From assembly GCA_020852965.1 (NCBI GenBank), contig JADYZV010000140.1, positions 24,907 to 88,906 of the forward strand: a stretch of DNA of 64,000 nucleotides. Reading direction: 5' to 3'. Positions 46,101 to 55,130 of the stretch are shown here, piece after piece. The stretch's first letter is position 1. Each line of letters starts with the position of its first letter. Under the pieces are notes generated by a model. The model had not been told where the DNA came from. It searched no databases and worked only from the letters and a program-made list of their open reading frames with translations. Made by a program: the position numbers and the translations under genes. Source of the DNA: Pirellulaceae bacterium. Lineage in GTDB: Bacteria; Planctomycetota; Planctomycetia; Pirellulales; Pirellulaceae.

Positions 46101-48298
46101 GGAAATTTGCGAGTCACGGAAATGCGCTTTCTCGGCAGATCGATCTCCAACACGCGAACTTTGCTAACGTCCCCTACAGCGACGACTTCATTGGGATCTT
46201 TGACAAACGTATTGGCCAACTGCGAAATGTGTATCAAGGCGTCTTGGTGAACGCCAATATCAATGAATGCGCCAAAATGCGTCACGTTCGTTATCACCCC
46301 TTCGAGCACCATCCCTGGCTTAAGATCTTCCATCGAGTTGACGTTGTCATCGAATTGGACAGCGCGGAATTCACTTCGTGGATCGCGTCCCGGCTTGCCC
46401 AGCTCGGCAATGATGTCGACGATCGTGGGCATGCCAAACTGGCCATCGACAAACTCATCTGGACGCAACTTTTGACTGAGCGTGGCATTGCCCACCAATG
46501 CCTTCGCATCGGTTTGCAGCTTCTTGGCCATGCGGCTCACGACCGGGTAACTCTCCGGATGAACGGCCGAATTATCGAGAGGCTCATCCCCACTACGGAT
46601 GCGCAAGAAACCCGCAGCTTGCTCGAAAGCTTTCTTGCCAAGCTTCGGCACCTTGGCCAACTGCTTGCGATTCTTGAATCCCCCATTACTATTGCGATAC
46701 TCGACGATGCTCTCCGCCAACTTCGGACCAATACCTGCCACGTAGGACAACAACGGGACACTGGCCATATTGAGGTCAACCCCCACACTGTTCACGCACG
46801 ACTCGACCACGCGATCCAAGCACTTACGTAATTGTGTTTGATTGACATCGTGCTGGTACTGACCAACGCCAATCGACTTCGGATCACTCTTAACCAGCTC
46901 TGCCAGCGGATCTTGCAAACGTCGGGCGATACTGATAGCGCCGCGAACGGTTACATCTAAATCGGGGAACTCTTTAGCAGCCAACTCGCTGGCCGAGTAG
47001 ATGGAGGCTCCCGCTTCGCTGACCATCACCTTGGTGATTTGCAAATCGTGTCCGCGAATCAAGTCAGCCACAAAGCTATCGGTCTCGCGCGAGGCGGTTC
47101 CATTTCCGATCGCAATCAATTCAACTTTATACTTCTTTATTAAATCCAACAGCGTCTTGCCCGCCGCCAGAGTGTCACTGCGTGGCGGAGTCGGAAAGAT
47201 GGTGGTATTCGCAAGGAACTTGCCAGTCCCATCCACCACGGCAACTTTGCAGCCAGTCCGAAATCCAGGATCAATGCCCAGAGTCACGCGCGGACCGGCC
47301 GGAGCGGCCAACAGCAATTCACGTAGATTCTTGCCAAACACAGCGATCGCCTCCTCATCTGCTTTCGCTTTGAGCGATTGCAGCACAGCCGATTCAGTTG
47401 CCGGCATCAGCAGACGCTCGTAGCAGTCCTCAACCGTAGCCAACAGCTCGTTGTGGAACTCGAACTGTTGATTGCGGACCAATTTCGGTTTGAGATCGGC
47501 CAGCACCTGCGTATCGTCGAGTTCAACTTCAACTTTCAATAGCCCCTCATCCTGTCCACGCAGCATCGCCAATAGGCGATGCGAAGGGATCTTGCTGGCA
47601 GGCTCGCGGTGGTCACTGTACAACTCGAACTTACTGGCTTCCTGTTGTTTGCCACGTTTAACATGCGACGCGACACGACCGCCGTGAAAGGCCTGCTGAA
47701 TTAGCCAAGTTCGCGTACTGGGATCCTCCGACCATTGTTCCGCTACGATGTCTAGTGCTCCTTGTAAAGCGGCTTGATCGTCGGCCACCTCCTTGTTGGG
47801 ATCGACAAATGCGGACAGGGTGGCCTGCTTCGTTTTCCCTAAGGCGGCCTGCGCCAACAGAAGATCTGCCAAGGGCTGCAAACCACGCTCACGAGCGATG
47901 GTGGCCCGTGTTCGTCGCTTGGGCTTGTAGGGAAGGTACAGCGTCTCCAACGCTTGCAGATCGCTGCATGCTTCCAGTTGAGCGCGCAGCGAATCGGTCA
48001 GCAAACCTTGCTCGGCAATCGTCTTGAGCACCGTCGCTTTTCGGGCCGCTAGCGTCATCGCTCGCTCGAGCGCATCTTCGATCGCTCGCAACGCAATCTC
48101 GCCTAGCCCGCCGGTGACTTCCTTCCGATAACGGGCGATGAATGGAATCGTATTGCCAGCCTGTAACAACTCGATCGTTGCCAGAACCTGCTTATGCGGC
48201 AATGACAATTCGCGCGCGATGGCTTGACTGGTCGTTGTTGAATTGGTTTCAGTTGTCGGCATGATTGCGGTTGGTTTTTGTGATTGAATAAAACGCAT
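46097..48298 (-). CDS. tex: Tex-type RNA-binding transcription factor
   Basis: 733 residues. The order is as in Tex: N-terminal helical domain, the YqgF/RuvC-like nuclease-fold domain (VTLGIDPGFRTGCKVAVVDG), helix-hairpin-helix units (LSYVAGIGPKLAESIVEYRN) and a C-terminal S1 domain (about 655-728: GVITNVTHFGAFIDIGVHQD). Tex binds nucleic acid and affects transcription and ribosome-related processes. The ATG at 48298 gives the longest frame; one at 48262 (MPTTETNS) is equally likely, and neither has a ribosome-binding site. Confidence 0.95.
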   Translation of the reverse strand: MRFIQSQKPTAIMPTTETNSTTTSQAIARELSLPHKQVLATIELLQAGNTIPFIARYRKEVTGGLGEIALRAIEDALERAMTLAARKATVLKTIAEQGLLTDSLRAQLEACSDLQALETLYLPYKPKRRTRATIARERGLQPLADLLLAQAALGKTKQATLSAFVDPNKEVADDQAALQGALDIVAEQWSEDPSTRTWLIQQAFHGGRVASHVKRGKQQEASKFELYSDHREPASKIPSHRLLAMLRGQDEGLLKVEVELDDTQVLADLKPKLVRNQQFEFHNELLATVEDCYERLLMPATESAVLQSLKAKADEEAIAVFGKNLRELLLAAPAGPRVTLGIDPGFRTGCKVAVVDGTGKFLANTTIFPTPPRSDTLAAGKTLLDLIKKYKVELIAIGNGTASRETDSFVADLIRGHDLQITKVMVSEAGASIYSASELAAKEFPDLDVTVRGAISIARRLQDPLAELVKSDPKSIGVGQYQHDVNQTQLRKCLDRVVESCVNSVGVDLNMASVPLLSYVAGIGPKLAESIVEYRNSNGGFKNRKQLAKVPKLGKKAFEQAAGFLRIRSGDEPLDNSAVHPESYPVVSRMAKKLQTDAKALVGNATLSQKLRPDEFVDGQFGMPTIVDIIAELGKPGRDPRSEFRAVQFDDNVNSMEDLKPGMVLEGVITNVTHFGAFIDIGVHQDALIHISQLANTFVKDPNEVVAVGDVSKVRVLEIDLPRKRISVTRKFP

Positions 48299-48380
48299 TG
48301 CTTAGGCGGAACTGCCATCATCATATAGCAATTTTAGTGATCCAGCTTCCAGAGCAAATAGTCGCAGCCACAACTCCCTT

Positions 48381-48436
48381 TCCCACGTCCCTTCGAGTAT
48401 GAATTCCTGAGTGGCAGTGGGCGACGGCACGTGGGA
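48381..48436. repeat. 8-bp inverted repeat upstream of tex
   Basis: TCCCACGT (48381-48388) and ACGTGGGA (48429-48436) are perfect inverted partners with a 40-base loop. They lie between the M41-like gene stop and the tex start and could be an end-of-transcript hairpin or an operator. Nothing else stands out in the gap. Confidence 0.35.
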
Positions 48437-48484
48437 TGGTGACCTCAACTTTTCATGCTACTTCGAAAAGGGAACTTAAGAACG

Positions 48485-49024
48485 TTAAGTCGAACTCCGC
48501 TGCTGGGCTTGGGTCAGCAGGTGGCGTACTGCGCGGCCACTGAGCGTCGTCTTGGCCAATAGTTCCACGGCGATCAAGCGAATGGCCTCCAACGCTGCTG
48601 CTTCGTTTAGCAAATGCTCTGTCTTATCGATCAATCGTTGCTCTAAGCGTTCGAGTTGCCGCTCATTGTGTGCGCGATTGTGAGACAACAAGCGACGTAC
48701 CGCCTGAAGATCTTGCGAGGCCCCTTGTCGACAGTATTCTCCCGTACATTGTGATTCAGCTACCATGCCTGCCAACAGAATCAATACTTCGTCTTCCAAC
48801 GGATCGTTGGAAGCTCTCAATCGGCCCTTGCGCATTTCGCATGCGCCCAGTCGCACACCGCTTAATATTTGGCCTGGAGCTACAGTCACTTTATGGACAG
48901 CTCGCCCCAACAACAACGCCATCACCGCGTGTCCCGCTTCGTGGTAAGCAGTAGCGGCAAGTCGTGGATCGGTCACGTCGGTCGGCGAGGAAGATGTCGA
49001 TGCTGCAAATTCAGATTGAGTCAT
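48485..49024 (-). CDS. Free-standing M41-like (FtsH C-terminal type) zinc peptidase domain
   Basis: 179 residues from the ATG at 49024; the upstream in-frame start lies in a repeat hairpin. AYHEAGHAVMALLLG holds the zinc motif HEAGH (His28, Glu29, His32). GASQDLQAVRRLL supplies Asp105 in the position of FtsH's third ligand, and LLAGMVAES is the usual intervening helix. The AAA+ ATPase domain and membrane anchor of FtsH are missing, so this is about the size of the protease module only. It may need a partner ATPase or degrade unfolded substrates. It is monocistronic, with a repeat cluster just upstream. Confidence 0.85.
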   Translation of the reverse strand: MTQSEFAASTSSSPTDVTDPRLAATAYHEAGHAVMALLLGRAVHKVTVAPGQILSGVRLGACEMRKGRLRASNDPLEDEVLILLAGMVAESQCTGEYCRQGASQDLQAVRRLLSHNRAHNERQLERLEQRLIDKTEHLLNEAAALEAIRLIAVELLAKTTLSGRAVRHLLTQAQQRSST

Positions 49025-49034
49025 GGCGCGTCCG

Positions 49035-49341
49035 CTGTGAGCTTGCCTCACAGGTGAATGATTGGGCTGTGTGGATAGACCCCCTGTGAGCTTGCCTCAC
49101 AGGTTTCTGATTTGACTGCTGTATCGGACCCCTGTGAGCTTGCCTCACAGGTGAACCAGTTTTGCGAGTAGATCGGACTCCTCCCCGCGCGCCCTGCCGC
49201 CAAATCGGAAGGAAGTCAACACACGCGGCGCGCGACTTCTAATCGCAAAACTTCGCTTCCCGCCAGACAAGCTGGCGGGGGAGCGGAGCACAAGCAAGCC
49301 CAATTGCAAGGCTTTGCTGCCTGCCAGACAAGCCGGCGGAG
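49035..49341. repeat. Cluster of five REP-like hairpins in both orientations
   Basis: Forward copies CTGTGAG-CTTGC-CTCACAG lie at 49035-49053, 49084-49102 and 49132-49150, spaced about 48 bp apart, two of them followed by AGGTGAAY. Inverted copies (CCGCC-type stem) lie near 49260-49281 and 49320-49340. They fill the whole 325-bp gap between the M41-like and PQQ genes. No gene lies inside. Confidence 0.8.
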
Positions 49342-49376
49342 CAGCCAAAACTGAAATACTCGCGCGCTAGTGAACG

Positions 49377-50708
49377 CTATTTGCTGATTTGATAACATAA
49401 AATGGAATCCCCTTCGCGCAAGAGCAATTTGCCGTTGGCGATGACGGGGTGAGCCCAACTGGGTTGATTGCTCACACCCGAACCAGGAGTCGTAAACGAG
49501 CTAATCTCTTCGTACTCCTGCGGACCGATTTTGGCCAGCGCCATCGTACCATTTTGAAAGCGGACAAAGAGTTTTCCATCGCCGGCAATGACGGAGGTCG
49601 AACCGGAGCCCGAGCCGCGTTTCTTCCATAGCACTTCTCCGGACAGCAAGTCGGCGCAATAAACGATGTTCTGATCCTCGGCCCCAGCATACAGCCGGCC
49701 GTCCACCAGAATGACTCCTCCATGTTTATTGCCCAGAGGAGTTTTGGGGCCATAGATCTCTTCGACCGTCACAGCACCGTCGTCTCCAGCGACTTGTCGC
49801 AACAATGCTCCACCAGTTCCATAGCCCGCAACCGAGAACACATAGTCATGATGAATGACCGGCGTGGGGATGAAGGCCGTGGGTGGATCGATATCGTATT
49901 CCCACAGCAGTCTGCCATTCTCTCCAATGCCCATCGGTCCACCGCCAGTATTTTGAACGTAGACTTTTTGGCCACCTACGTGGCTAATAACGATCGACGA
50001 ATGTCCAGCACCAACATCGTCGGGGCGAATGCATTTCCATAACACTCGGCCAGTGGACTTATTGAGTGCCACCACAGTTGCCCTGGGTCCGCCTGGGGTA
50101 CACAGCAGTTTGTCACCATCGACCAATGGAGATTCACTGTAGCCCCAGCCGTCGCGTTTTTCTCCCCCCAAGTCGTCCTTGAGGTTGAGTTGCCAAGCGA
50201 TGGAACCGTCCTTGGTATTGGCGCACACCAGTTGTCCATGTGGGGTGAGGACGTAGACACGCGTACCGTCGACCGTAGGTGTACCGCGCGAGCCTTGCCA
50301 GGCTAGTTTACCTTCCAGCCAGGCTGGTCCCGTCTTGGTCTTCCACAGCAATTTGCCATCTTTGGCTGAAAAGCAAGTCAGATATTCGTCGGTATCTCCC
50401 TCGGGGGCCGTCGAAAGGCTGTCTCCCAAGGTGTAGACGCGACCGCGGGACACCGCTGGGCTCGCATACCCTCGACCAGCCCCGATCGCCGTCCATAGTA
50501 GCTTGGGTCCGTCGCTGCCCCATTGATCGAGCAGATTCGTTTCCGCCGAGACGCTGGTGCGGTCCGCTCCGCCAAAAGTCGGCCAGTCCTCGGCATGCAC
50601 TCGATACGCTGGGTGTGAAGTGAAGGCCCAAGCAGCCGCAACTGTTATCCCAATTCCCAACATCAAACTCATTGCGGAAGGTAGGCGTCTAAACCGAAAG
50701 GTAGGCAT
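49377..50708 (-). CDS. Exported PQQ-repeat beta-propeller protein
   Basis: 443 residues from the ATG at 50708; a GAGAG sequence lies 7-11 bases upstream. The hydrophobic segment about 15-30 ends near VHA-E, a signal peptide. The mature part repeats Trp-docking blades (GYASPAVSRGRVYTLGD, LTCFSAKDGKLLWKTKTGPA, LVCANTKDGSIAWQLNL, VVALNKSTGRVLWKC) around a propeller. It starts EDWPTFGGADRT, a common opening in planctomycete PQQ proteins. Likely binding function; quinone chemistry is not demonstrated. Shares type, not close sequence, with the 5811 gene. Confidence 0.86.
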   Translation of the reverse strand: MPTFRFRRLPSAMSLMLGIGITVAAAWAFTSHPAYRVHAEDWPTFGGADRTSVSAETNLLDQWGSDGPKLLWTAIGAGRGYASPAVSRGRVYTLGDSLSTAPEGDTDEYLTCFSAKDGKLLWKTKTGPAWLEGKLAWQGSRGTPTVDGTRVYVLTPHGQLVCANTKDGSIAWQLNLKDDLGGEKRDGWGYSESPLVDGDKLLCTPGGPRATVVALNKSTGRVLWKCIRPDDVGAGHSSIVISHVGGQKVYVQNTGGGPMGIGENGRLLWEYDIDPPTAFIPTPVIHHDYVFSVAGYGTGGALLRQVAGDDGAVTVEEIYGPKTPLGNKHGGVILVDGRLYAGAEDQNIVYCADLLSGEVLWKKRGSGSGSTSVIAGDGKLFVRFQNGTMALAKIGPQEYEEISSFTTPGSGVSNQPSWAHPVIANGKLLLREGDSILCYQISK

Positions 50709-50845
50709 GTTTTGTCTCTCAAAAGTCCGATGCAATGAACCAAAGTGGGTTCGCAGCCCCACGGTCACAGTCCATAATTTACCAGACTCGCCCACCAACG
50801 GCTACAATGACCGGCACCCAATACTCTCAATAACCGCTTGATCTT

Positions 50846-51481
50846 ATGACCAGTAGTGACTCCCTTCAAAAGATTTTTGTGGTCGGACTCGTTGGCGGAA
50901 TTGCTTCGGGTAAGAGTAGGGTCGCGGCCATGTTTGCATCGCTAGGAGCCGCTGTGATCGATGCCGATCGCTTGGGGCATGATATTTTGCAATGGCCCAC
51001 GATTGTACGCCAATTGACTCAGCGACTTGGTCCCTCGATCCTCAACGATGACGGCCAAATCGACCGTCGCCAACTGAGTAAGCTCGTTTTTGGCAGCGAA
51101 CCCGATTCGGCTCAGCGCTTAAAACAACTGGAAGAAGTACTCCATCCGCAGATCTACGCCGAAGCGGTCCGCGAGCTAAAGCGATTGTTGGCCAGTGAAC
51201 GTCGACCGTCCGCCATTGTTATCGATGCACCATTGTTGCTCGAAGCACAATGGGCACCGATGTGTGACCTAATCCTATTTATCGACACCCCCGAAGAGGT
51301 CCGGCGCGGTCGAGCGGCCCAGCGCGGATGGAGCACTGAACACTTCGAATCGCGTGAACAGAAGCAATGGTCGCTTGACGCCAAGCGCCGTGCCGCCACC
51401 CACATCATCGACGGCACCGCCGACGAAACCTCCCTGCGTTCGACCATCACTCGACTGCTACGCGAAATGCACAAAGGATAA
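50846..51481 (+). CDS. coaE: Dephospho-CoA kinase
   Basis: 211 residues. GLVGGIASGKSRVAAMFASL is the P-loop and its helix. DADRLGHDILQ, then a lid with RRGRAAQRGWS and the later HIIDG motif, complete the CoaE pattern. It phosphorylates dephospho-CoA with ATP, the last CoA step, in the cytosol. It converges with the aldolase gene, with a single base between the stops. Confidence 0.95.
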   Translation: MTSSDSLQKIFVVGLVGGIASGKSRVAAMFASLGAAVIDADRLGHDILQWPTIVRQLTQRLGPSILNDDGQIDRRQLSKLVFGSEPDSAQRLKQLEEVLHPQIYAEAVRELKRLLASERRPSAIVIDAPLLLEAQWAPMCDLILFIDTPEEVRRGRAAQRGWSTEHFESREQKQWSLDAKRRAATHIIDGTADETSLRSTITRLLREMHKG

Positions 51482-51482
51482 A

Positions 51483-52499
51483 CTACGCCAAGACACCTTC
51501 GCGTAGCTTGCTGGCATTACCAGCTTGGCCAAAGGCGGTCATGCGCGCGATGCAGACTTGCTTCATCGCTTCGCGGGCTGGCTTGAGGTAATCGCGAGGA
51601 TCGAATTTCTCTGGCGACTCAGCGAGCACCTTACGAATCGCACCAGTGATCGCCATGCGGCAATCGGTATCCACATTGATCTTGCGCACTCCACTCTTGA
51701 TGCCACGTTGAATTTCTTCGACGGGAACACCATAGGTTTGCTTCATCTTGCCGCCATACTTGTTGATGATGTCCTGCAGTTCCTGAGGAACCGATGAACT
51801 ACCGTGCATGACCAAATGCGTGTTGGGAAGCAATGCATGGATCTCTTCAATACGGCTCATGGCCAATACTTCGCCATCGGGCTTACGCGAGAATTTATAG
51901 GCACCGTGACTAGTGCCAATCGCGACCGCCAAGGCGTCGACGCCTGTGGCTTCTACAAAACGTGCCGCCTCTTCGGGGTCGGTCAGCAATTGGTCGTGAC
52001 TGAGAGTTCCCGTCGCTCCGTGACCATCCTCTTGCTCTCCTTCGCCCGATTCGAGCGATCCCAGGCAACCCAGTTCGCCCTCAACGGAAACGCCGCGTGC
52101 GTGGGCCAGCCTGACGACTTCTCCTGTCACCTTGACGTTGTAGTCGAACGAAGCGGGAGTCTTGCCATCCTCTTCCAGGGAGCCATCCATCATGACCGAA
52201 GTGAAACCATTGTCGATAGCGCTCAAACAGGTCTCGACGCTGTTGCCGTGGTCTTGGTGCATGACGATTGGGATATGCGGGTAGAGCTCGGCTGCAGCCA
52301 ACATCAAATGTCGTAGGTAAGCATCCTGCGAGTAGGATCGAGCTCCGCGTGAGGCTTGGATAATCACCGGCGAATCGGTAGCGGTCGCCGCTTCCATGAT
52401 CGCCTGGATCTGCTCCATGTTGTTGACGTTGAAGGCAGCCACTCCGTAACTATTCTCGGCTGCGTGATCCAATACGACTCGGAGGGGTACTAATGCCAT
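51483..52499 (-). CDS. fba: Class II fructose-bisphosphate aldolase
   Basis: 338 residues from the ATG at 52499 (GGGAG lies 9 bases upstream; the longer frame runs back into the promoter). [23 protein letters not shown] (Asp83 catalytic, His84 zinc), [20 protein letters not shown] and [20 protein letters not shown] are class II signatures. The zinc-dependent enzyme splits fructose-1,6-bisphosphate in glycolysis or builds it in gluconeogenesis. It diverges from ppk2 across 175 bp holding overlapping promoters. Confidence 0.95.
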   Translation of the reverse strand: MALVPLRVVLDHAAENSYGVAAFNVNNMEQIQAIMEAATATDSPVIIQASRGARSYSQDAYLRHLMLAAAELYPHIPIVMHQDHGNSVETCLSAIDNGFTSVMMDGSLEEDGKTPASFDYNVKVTGEVVRLAHARGVSVEGELGCLGSLESGEGEQEDGHGATGTLSHDQLLTDPEEAARFVEATGVDALAVAIGTSHGAYKFSRKPDGEVLAMSRIEEIHALLPNTHLVMHGSSSVPQELQDIINKYGGKMKQTYGVPVEEIQRGIKSGVRKINVDTDCRMAITGAIRKVLAESPEKFDPRDYLKPAREAMKQVCIARMTAFGQAGNASKLREGVLA

Positions 52500-52569
52500 C
52501 GAACTCGACTCCCAGGGAACAGGCCCATAAACGAACAGTGTCATAAATCTTTCGGTAAAACCGGCCCGA

Positions 52570-52598
52570 ATTATCAACTGCACTGCGGTACCTGACAA
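52570..52598 (-). promoter_or_regulatory. Candidate fba promoter
   Basis: On the minus strand, TTGTCA (52598-52593, 5 of 6) and GATAAT (52575-52570, 5 of 6) with a 17-bp spacer, about 70 bp before the fba start. Its -35 covers the -35 of the divergent ppk2 promoter. Confidence 0.5.
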
Positions 52599-52618
52599 TC
52601 CCTGATTTCGGCTATAAT
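52592..52618 (+). promoter_or_regulatory. Candidate ppk2 promoter
   Basis: CTGACA (52592-52597, 5 of 6) and a perfect TATAAT (52613-52618) with a short 15-bp spacer, 56 bp before the ppk2 ATG. It shares its -35 bases with the divergent fba promoter. Confidence 0.45.
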
Positions 52619-52674
52619 CCAGCTTCGACTCGATATTTAGAGCTCCGCCACGAGACTTCACTGAGTGCAACTCC

Positions 52675-53574
52675 ATGGGCAAAAAACACCGCTTTTCTGA
52701 GTCAAAGTTCCTCGTCGATTCCGACAAAAAACTCGATCTGTCCAAACGTCCGACACAAGCGGGCAAGGAGCTCAAGGACAAATCGCATGCCGAGGAGCAA
52801 CTGGCCAGCGACGTCTCTGCGCTGCAAGACGCACAACGAGTTCTCTATGCCAGCGGTAGCCATTCACTCCTGGTGATCCTTCAAGGGATGGATGCAGCGG
52901 GCAAGGATGGCACGATACGCCACGTCATGGGAGGCGTAAACCCCCAAGGCTGTCGCGTGCATTCATTCAAAGCCCCCAGCGCCACCGAGCTCCAGCATCA
53001 CTTTTTGTGGCGCGCGATGCCTTGCTTGCCCGAGCGTGGGATGATCAGCCTGTTCAATCGATCGTACTACGAAGAAGTCTTGGTGGTCCGCGTTCATCCA
53101 CATTTCCTGATCCCGCAGAAACTCCCCAAGCTCGATCAGCTCAAACCCAAAGCGCTCGAAAAGCTCTGGAAACAACGCTACAAAGAAATCAACACCTTCG
53201 AACAGACCCTGGCCCGACAAGGGACACTCATCCTGAAGTTCTTCCTCAATGTTTCACGAAAGGAACAGAAAGAACGCCTTCTCGAACGGCTGGGCAACCC
53301 CGAAAAGTACTGGAAGTTCAATGCTAGCGACCTGGCTGAACGCAAGCTATGGCCCGACTATCAAATCGCCATTGAAGAGGCTCTCGCGGCAACCAGCACA
53401 AGCCACGCACCTTGGTTCCTGATTCCCGCCGATGACAAATGGTACGCGCGGGCCGCCATTGCCGACATCATCACCGCCCGCTTGGAGGAGCTCGGTTTGC
53501 ACTACCCAACCGTCCCCGAGGACGAACAAGCCAAGTTTGCTGAGTACGCCCGACAGTTGGAAGAGGAAGTGTAG
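52675..53574 (+). CDS. Polyphosphate kinase 2 (PPK2) family
   Basis: 299 residues. [10 protein letters not shown] (71-80) is the Walker A motif; [18 protein letters not shown] holds the Walker B-like segment, and the lid with [19 protein letters not shown] follows. PPK2 enzymes move phosphate between polyphosphate and nucleotides, most often making NTP or NDP from polyP. Direction and nucleotide class (I, II or III) cannot be read safely from sequence. The stop codon TAG lies inside a dispersed repeat (53571-53597). Confidence 0.93.
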   Translation: MGKKHRFSESKFLVDSDKKLDLSKRPTQAGKELKDKSHAEEQLASDVSALQDAQRVLYASGSHSLLVILQGMDAAGKDGTIRHVMGGVNPQGCRVHSFKAPSATELQHHFLWRAMPCLPERGMISLFNRSYYEEVLVVRVHPHFLIPQKLPKLDQLKPKALEKLWKQRYKEINTFEQTLARQGTLILKFFLNVSRKEQKERLLERLGNPEKYWKFNASDLAERKLWPDYQIAIEEALAATSTSHAPWFLIPADDKWYARAAIADIITARLEELGLHYPTVPEDEQAKFAEYARQLEEEV

Positions 53575-53597
53575 TGGACGAGGTATACGAGTCCCGG
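53571..53597. repeat. GTAGTGGACGAGG repeat copy across the ppk2 stop
   Basis: GTAGTGGACGAGG and TATACGAGTCCCGG match the 6973 repeat block. The first bases overlap the final Val codon and the TAG stop of ppk2. No inverted partner is present. It fills most of the gap to the convergent dehydrogenase gene. Confidence 0.7.
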
Positions 53598-53621
53598 ATT
53601 CGCGCCGATCCAAACGGACTA

Positions 53622-54650
53622 CTATGCTGGGCGCAACACGGCTTTGACGACTTCGCCTCGGTGCATCTTCTCAAACGCTTCGTGCCATTGCTCCAGTGGC
53701 CAAACGCCACCGATAATCGGCCCCACATCGAGCTGTCCACTGGAAAGCATCGCAATGACGCGTTCCCAGATTGGCCAGTTGTGACTGAAGCTTCCCTGCA
53801 GCGTAACATTCTTTTGCACCAACGGATCGAGATTAAATCCGAGCGGTTGCGGTCCCCAACCAACCTTGCTGATCCAGCCCGCCGGTCGTACCAGCTTAAG
53901 CGCAATTTGCAAAGTGACACTGGCACCTGCGGCATCGATCACTCCATCGCACCCGAGACCATCCCGCTCCAAGGCCCACTCGGTAGCGTCTCCGATGATC
54001 GCTGTGCAGCCATAGCCTTTGGCGATCTCTAATCGTTGGCGATCAGCTTCTAAACCAACCAAAGCCACCTCGGCACCGCATAATCTCGCCATTGCTGCAC
54101 ACAGAATGCCGATCGTTCCCGGTCCCAACACGACCACGCGATCCCCTGGTTCAATTCGTGCATTGCGAACCACCGCGTTGTAGGCTACGCAACACGGTTC
54201 GGTCAAACACGCTCGCTCGAAGAGGAGATTATCGGGCACTCGATGTAAGATGCGCGACGGCACTCGTACGTATTTGGTCATCGCGCCATCGACGCCGTAG
54301 CCAAAACCCTTGCGAGTTGGATCTAGATTGTAAAGTCCGCGACGCGACATCGGATTGGACTGGTCAATGATAGCAGCCGTCTCGCTGACTACCCGATCGC
54401 CTTCGCGCCAACCCGTGACCGAGGCCCCCACTTCGGTGATGACACCACCGAACTCATGCCCCAATACCACGGGATAATTGACCGGCCACGAGTGATCAGC
54501 CGTCCACTGATGTAGGTCGCTTCCACACACGCCAACGTTGGCCACTTCCAGCAACACGTCGTCGGGACCAATCGTCGGCCGGTCCAACTCACGAACCTCG
54601 ACGGAGCCCTTGGTAGGAGCAAAATTAACGACGGCAGCAGACTTCGACAT
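53622..54650 (-). CDS. Zinc-type medium-chain dehydrogenase lacking structural-zinc cysteines
   Basis: 342 residues from the ATG at 54650. The catalytic zinc site is intact: Cys42 in VCGSDLHQW, His65-Glu66 in LGHEFGG, and Glu in the LTEPCCVAYNAV motif. RVVVLGPGTIGILCAAMARL is the Rossmann start. The lobe that normally holds four Cys (CxxCxxCx7C) is here Asp96, Asn99, Ser102 and Asp110 at the exact spacing, so the structural zinc is lost. GFGYGVDGAMTKYVRVP matches polyol/threonine dehydrogenase relatives. It probably oxidises a sugar alcohol with NAD; substrate not identified. Confidence 0.88.
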   Translation of the reverse strand: MSKSAAVVNFAPTKGSVEVRELDRPTIGPDDVLLEVANVGVCGSDLHQWTADHSWPVNYPVVLGHEFGGVITEVGASVTGWREGDRVVSETAAIIDQSNPMSRRGLYNLDPTRKGFGYGVDGAMTKYVRVPSRILHRVPDNLLFERACLTEPCCVAYNAVVRNARIEPGDRVVVLGPGTIGILCAAMARLCGAEVALVGLEADRQRLEIAKGYGCTAIIGDATEWALERDGLGCDGVIDAAGASVTLQIALKLVRPAGWISKVGWGPQPLGFNLDPLVQKNVTLQGSFSHNWPIWERVIAMLSSGQLDVGPIIGGVWPLEQWHEAFEKMHRGEVVKAVLRPA

Positions 54651-55130
54651 GGTTGACCAATCCGGTGGGATGAAAGAAATGAGTAGTTGACTGGCCAGGC
54701 GCAGCCAACAACGCCAGCATTGTAAACTATGCCCCAGCCGTCTGTGTAGAGCAGGCGACCCATCGATTTTCGCCTTTCGAATAATCTTGGTGAAATCATG
54801 CGAGCGGTCCAAGATGTGTGCCTGCTAAATTGCGGATACCAAGGCTAACAGAAATTGCCGTAGCGACGCAATTGCGAGACTTGCTAAGCTCTCAAGGCAA
54901 CGGCTAATTCCCATCAAGACATGGCAAGCCTTGCGGGTTGCGCCGACGAATCTGCCTGCTGGAAACATTTCGGCTTTAGGCATTGCAGCAGCGCAGACAA
55001 CGAAACTACGCTTGGCAACCAAGTAGATTCGATAACAAGATAAAGACACGGCTGGATGACCCCATGGCAGCCGTTTAACGGAGTGACTTTACGCGACAAT
55101 CTGCATCGCAATCCCAGGAAGGGCCAATCG
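54651..55130. other. 480-bp divergent intergenic region
   Basis: Between the dehydrogenase start and the DUF1571 start. Only low-quality open frames on both strands. A CCATGGCAGCCGTTTAACGG stretch and an AGGAAGG ribosome-binding site precede the DUF1571 gene. I see no repeat, RNA gene or clear promoter. Confidence 0.45.
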
